A DNA stretch of 32,880 nucleotides from Propionibacteriales bacterium. GTDB taxonomy: Bacteria > Actinomycetota > Actinomycetes > Propionibacteriales > Nocardioidaceae. Shown in pieces: positions 30,432 to 32,880 of this stretch (position 1 is the stretch's first letter; the number at the start of each line of letters is the position of its first letter). The stretch spans positions 1 through 32,880 of the forward strand of contig JAICMS010000014.1 in assembly GCA_025929075.1 (NCBI GenBank), in the 5' to 3' direction. The notes under the pieces were generated by a model. The model had not been told where the DNA came from, ran no database searches, and was given only the letters and a program-made list of their open reading frames with translations. Position numbers and translations under genes: made by a program.

Positions 30432-31654
30432 GAGGCTACCCACAGCGAGATGCTTGCTGGCTCCATCGAGGCTGCGGCGACGCCGACGAGATCGGTTCGG
30501 ATCGCGTCGGAGTCGACCTCGTCGCGCAGCCGGACCGCGAACGCGTCGATGGTGCGCGCGACGTCGTACCGCTGCCGGTTGAAGCGCCGGTCGACGACCG
30601 CCTGCACCCGTCGGCGTACCGGCTGGAACAGCGCTGCCGCCGCCAGTGTCGAGGCAGCGACCCCGAAGGATGACCGCGTCGGGAGGAGGGCGTCGGCCAG
30701 GACGATGCAGCCGACGTACACGCCGACCAGCACGCCGGTGACGAGCAGATAGGCGACAGCACGGCTGATGATCCGGTCGATCTCGTAGAGCCGGTAACGG
30801 AGGACCGCGATGGCAATCGCGATCGGCACCATCGGCAGTATGAAGGTCATCAGCGTGTCGCTCACCGGCTGCGCCCAGTCGTGCAGGATGAACGGCACCG
30901 GCGCGAGGACCAGCGCCGGGACGACCCACTTCATCTGGGCCCGCTGCACCGGCCCGGCGCCTCGCCAGCGCACGACGATCGCGCTGAAGGATCCGATGAA
31001 GCCGATCAGCAGCATCGGCGCGGAGATGGTGATGAGGGCCACGACCGTGCTGTGTATCGCCCCGATGCCGTATGGGTTCGCCACCTTGCGGTGCAGCACC
31101 GGGATGTCGAGGTTGCCGACCTCGAAGATGTTGAAGGCGGCAAGCACCATGTACACAAGGTCAGCGGCGAGCACGATCCGCCACCACCGGCGAGCCGAGG
31201 GCAGTCGCCCGTCCGGGAAGAGCAGCGGTAGCAACAGGGCCAGCCCGCCGACGTCCAGCACGAACGACGAGTTCGCCAGGCCACCAGTCCAGCGACCGGC
31301 GTCGACGCCGTGCATGATCATCCATGACGACAACACGGACCAAGGCAGGAAGCTCAGTCCGACCGCCGTCATCAGCAGCAGCCAGCCGACCGGGTTGTGT
31401 GGCACCCGTACGGCGAGCAGCCATCCCGAGATGACGAAGCTGGCCACGGCCGGCCACAGGATCAGCTCGCTCCACGACTCGCCCATGGCGGGGATGGCGA
31501 TCGTCGACGCCACGCAGGAGGCCAGCATGATGACGGCCGCAGTGCCCGCGACGACGCGCGCATGCCGAACGAGAAGACGCCCGGCGCCTGTCACCACACG
31601 TTGCATCACCGTCGTCTTGGGGCGGGCGAGGGTGTCGTGCGGGTACGTCGTCAT
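30428..31654 (-). CDS. kinase-less histidine-kinase-like membrane sensor protein, paralogue C
   Basis: A 408-residue paralogue. The N-terminal cytoplasmic lead is MTTYPHDTLARPKTT-like, then about nine hydrophobic segments. Signature loops are LLFPDGRLPSARRWWRI (one Asp in place of Thr and one extra residue), VVRWRGAGPVQRAQMKWVV, and VLRYRLYEIDRIISRAVAY. The tail FQPVRRRVQAVVDRRFNRQR ends in EPASISLWVAS at the stop. The start ATG 31654 overlaps the stop of paralogue D by four bases. It is clearly homologous to A, B and D over the last 130 residues, while the first 250 residues are much less alike, as expected if each copy senses something different. Confidence 0.85.
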   Translation of the reverse strand: MTTYPHDTLARPKTTVMQRVVTGAGRLLVRHARVVAGTAAVIMLASCVASTIAIPAMGESWSELILWPAVASFVISGWLLAVRVPHNPVGWLLLMTAVGLSFLPWSVLSSWMIMHGVDAGRWTGGLANSSFVLDVGGLALLLPLLFPDGRLPSARRWWRIVLAADLVYMVLAAFNIFEVGNLDIPVLHRKVANPYGIGAIHSTVVALITISAPMLLIGFIGSFSAIVVRWRGAGPVQRAQMKWVVPALVLAPVPFILHDWAQPVSDTLMTFILPMVPIAIAIAVLRYRLYEIDRIISRAVAYLLVTGVLVGVYVGCIVLADALLPTRSSFGVAASTLAAAALFQPVRRRVQAVVDRRFNRQRYDVARTIDAFAVRLRDEVDSDAIRTDLVGVAAASMEPASISLWVAS

Positions 31655-32862
31655 GCGTCCGCCAGCCAGATCGTGACGGTGGCAGGAGCGACAGCCGTCG
31701 TCACCGTTTCGAGGAACTCGACACGCACGCCGTCGACGTCGATCCGGTCGCGCAGTCGGGCGTTGAACTCCTCGACCGTGCGCTGGGCGTCGTAGGCTGC
31801 GCGGTCGAAGCGCCGGTCGACGATTCGCTGCACCCGGCGACGGAGCGGCTGGAAGGCGGCTGCCGCCGCGAGCGTCGAGGCGGCGACGCCGAAGGAGGAC
31901 CCGAAGGCCAGCACCGACGTGGTCAGCGCCACGCAGCCGACGTACAGGCCGATCAACAGCGCCGTGACGAGGGCGTAAGAGACGGTGCGGCTGACGATCC
32001 GGTCGATGTCGTAGAGCCGGTAGCGCATCACCGCGAAGCCGATCGCCACCGCGAAGAACACCGGCGAGTTGAGGATTTGCGCCACGGTGTAGAGAGCGCT
32101 TCCCTCGCGCGTCAGCTCCGAGATCACCACGAACGGAGCGGAGACGGCGGCGGCCCACATGAGCCACTTCAGCTGCTGCCGCTCGAGACCTCTCGACCGC
32201 CGATAGCGGACGACGATTGAGAACAGCGCGGCGACCGCGCACAACGAGACCACCGGCCACAACCAGGCGACAGCCATCCAGGCAGCCGTGCCTGACAACT
32301 TGTCCTGTGACGAGGTGAGCAGCAGGTCGGCACCGCGAAGCGGCCACCAGTCGATGGCGCTGAGCCCGACCACCACGACCGTCGTCACGACAAGTGCGAC
32401 TGGCAGCCAGGCCCACCGCCGAGTCGGGAGCCGGCCCGTCGGAAGGTATACCGCGACGACGATGACGGTTGCGATCGAGGGAACCCAGAGGTACGACGAC
32501 AACCAGGCCATGATGTCGGCACTGGGCAGCGACCCGGGGTGCCGCACGATCCCCCAGATCGCGTACTGCAGGGCCAGCTGGGCGAAGGCGTTGAACGACC
32601 CGGCCAGCAGCATGAGCTTCGCGATCCGGTTGTCGCGGTGGCGGCTGACCACGAGGGCGCCGATGCACACGAAGGCGAGATAGGAGAGGAACCAGCCGAC
32701 GTCGGATGCGCCCAACCGCCCGTCGGAGACCGGCGCGTGGTTCGTCCAGCCGAGGACGCCGGAAATCACGAGCGCGGCGGCGCTGGCGCCGGCCACCACC
32801 CAGGGTGCGGCCCGCCGAAGGAGGTTCACCGGGACCGTTTGCGTCTCAACCACCGACGTCAT
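31651..32862 (-). CDS. kinase-less histidine-kinase-like membrane sensor protein, paralogue D
   Basis: A 403-residue paralogue starting at ATG 32862. An earlier in-frame ATG at 32877 lies within the upstream gene's last codons and is less likely. About nine or ten hydrophobic segments are present. Signature loops are VYLPTGRLPTRRWAWL, VVRYRRSRGLERQQLKWLM, and VMRYRLYDIDRIVSRTVSY. The tail FQPLRRRVQRIVDRRFDRAA has a more divergent end (VRVEFLETVTTAVAPATVTIWLADA). There is no dimerisation, ATPase or receiver domain. The ATGA start overlaps the stop of a fifth reading frame at the window edge. Confidence 0.85.
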   Translation of the reverse strand: MTSVVETQTVPVNLLRRAAPWVVAGASAAALVISGVLGWTNHAPVSDGRLGASDVGWFLSYLAFVCIGALVVSRHRDNRIAKLMLLAGSFNAFAQLALQYAIWGIVRHPGSLPSADIMAWLSSYLWVPSIATVIVVAVYLPTGRLPTRRWAWLPVALVVTTVVVVGLSAIDWWPLRGADLLLTSSQDKLSGTAAWMAVAWLWPVVSLCAVAALFSIVVRYRRSRGLERQQLKWLMWAAAVSAPFVVISELTREGSALYTVAQILNSPVFFAVAIGFAVMRYRLYDIDRIVSRTVSYALVTALLIGLYVGCVALTTSVLAFGSSFGVAASTLAAAAAFQPLRRRVQRIVDRRFDRAAYDAQRTVEEFNARLRDRIDVDGVRVEFLETVTTAVAPATVTIWLADA

Positions 32863-32880
32863 GCCGGCATCACCCACAGC
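32859..32880 (-). CDS. C-terminal end of a fifth paralogue (rest outside window)
   Basis: On the minus strand the last codons in the window read Leu-Trp-Val-Met-Pro-Ala-stop, with TGA overlapping the ATG of paralogue D. Paralogues B and C end in the same way (VWVT and LWVAS). This suggests that another member of the array lies to the right, but only six codons are visible. Confidence 0.45.

Noticed and set aside
30428-32668. A 746-residue minus-strand protein joining paralogues C and D
   Set aside because: The part upstream of 31654 reads paralogue D out of frame and is Arg/Pro-rich. The ATGA overlap at 31651-31654 marks the true boundary. The same applies to the extension of paralogue B up to 30929.

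Overview
The window is chromosomal-looking DNA from a high-GC actinobacterium. The evidence is strong G/C bias at third codon positions, GTG starts, AG-rich ribosome binding sites, and typically actinobacterial families: a class F sortase, a mycobacterial Nei1-like glycosylase, an MSMEG_6728-type protein, a DUF2236/MpaB-type protein and a DUF4234 protein. No rRNA, tRNA, integrase, transposase, phage gene or CRISPR array was found. There is no taxonomic marker, so nothing finer than Actinomycetota is claimed. About 26 genes can be supported. Long ORFs antisense to them are GC-frame shadows and were discarded.

Layout. 1-2399 (-): the N-terminal 799 residues of a large FAD plus 4Fe-4S dehydrogenase running off the left edge, with a possible stress-sigma promoter and a cluster of GC palindromes behind it. 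2711-6708: membrane proteins (a DUF1275/YoaK protein, two unrecognised proteins, a YihY/BrkB protein). 6852-8587 (-): an O-methyltransferase and a TMEM175-type channel protein. 8826-12099 (+): a TraR/DksA zinc-finger protein and a 949-residue protein with two metalloprotease-like halves, both with altered metal sites, and three zinc-knuckle repeats. 12096-15305 (-): a two-component pair made of a receiver-thioredoxin-fold-thioredoxin reductase fusion and a cyclic-nucleotide-domain histidine kinase. 15400-18382: a secreted phosphoesterase, a DUF2236 oxygenase-like protein and a small membrane protein. 18471-21160: a nucleotidyltransferase-like protein, an EEP-family hydrolase, a histidine phosphatase and a HAD phosphatase.

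21342-23859 is a surface module: a Met/His-rich lipoprotein, and divergently an exported protein with an EF-hand-like loop and a sortase-type tail, followed 2 bases later by a class F sortase. 23996-28004: a DUF4234 protein, a dienelactone-hydrolase-like protein, an Nei DNA glycosylase, a possible 45-residue protein, an MSMEG_6728 protein and an alpha/beta hydrolase. 28084-32880 (-) is the most unusual part. Four full-length paralogues and the tail of a fifth, each resembling the membrane sensor half of an actinobacterial histidine kinase but with no kinase domain, are joined by identical 4-base ATGA stop/start overlaps. They look built to be made together, perhaps as a multi-subunit membrane assembly.

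A family of related imperfect palindromes lies between genes at four places (8658, 8733, 24523 and 27013) and looks like a REP-type or terminator-type repeat of this genome.
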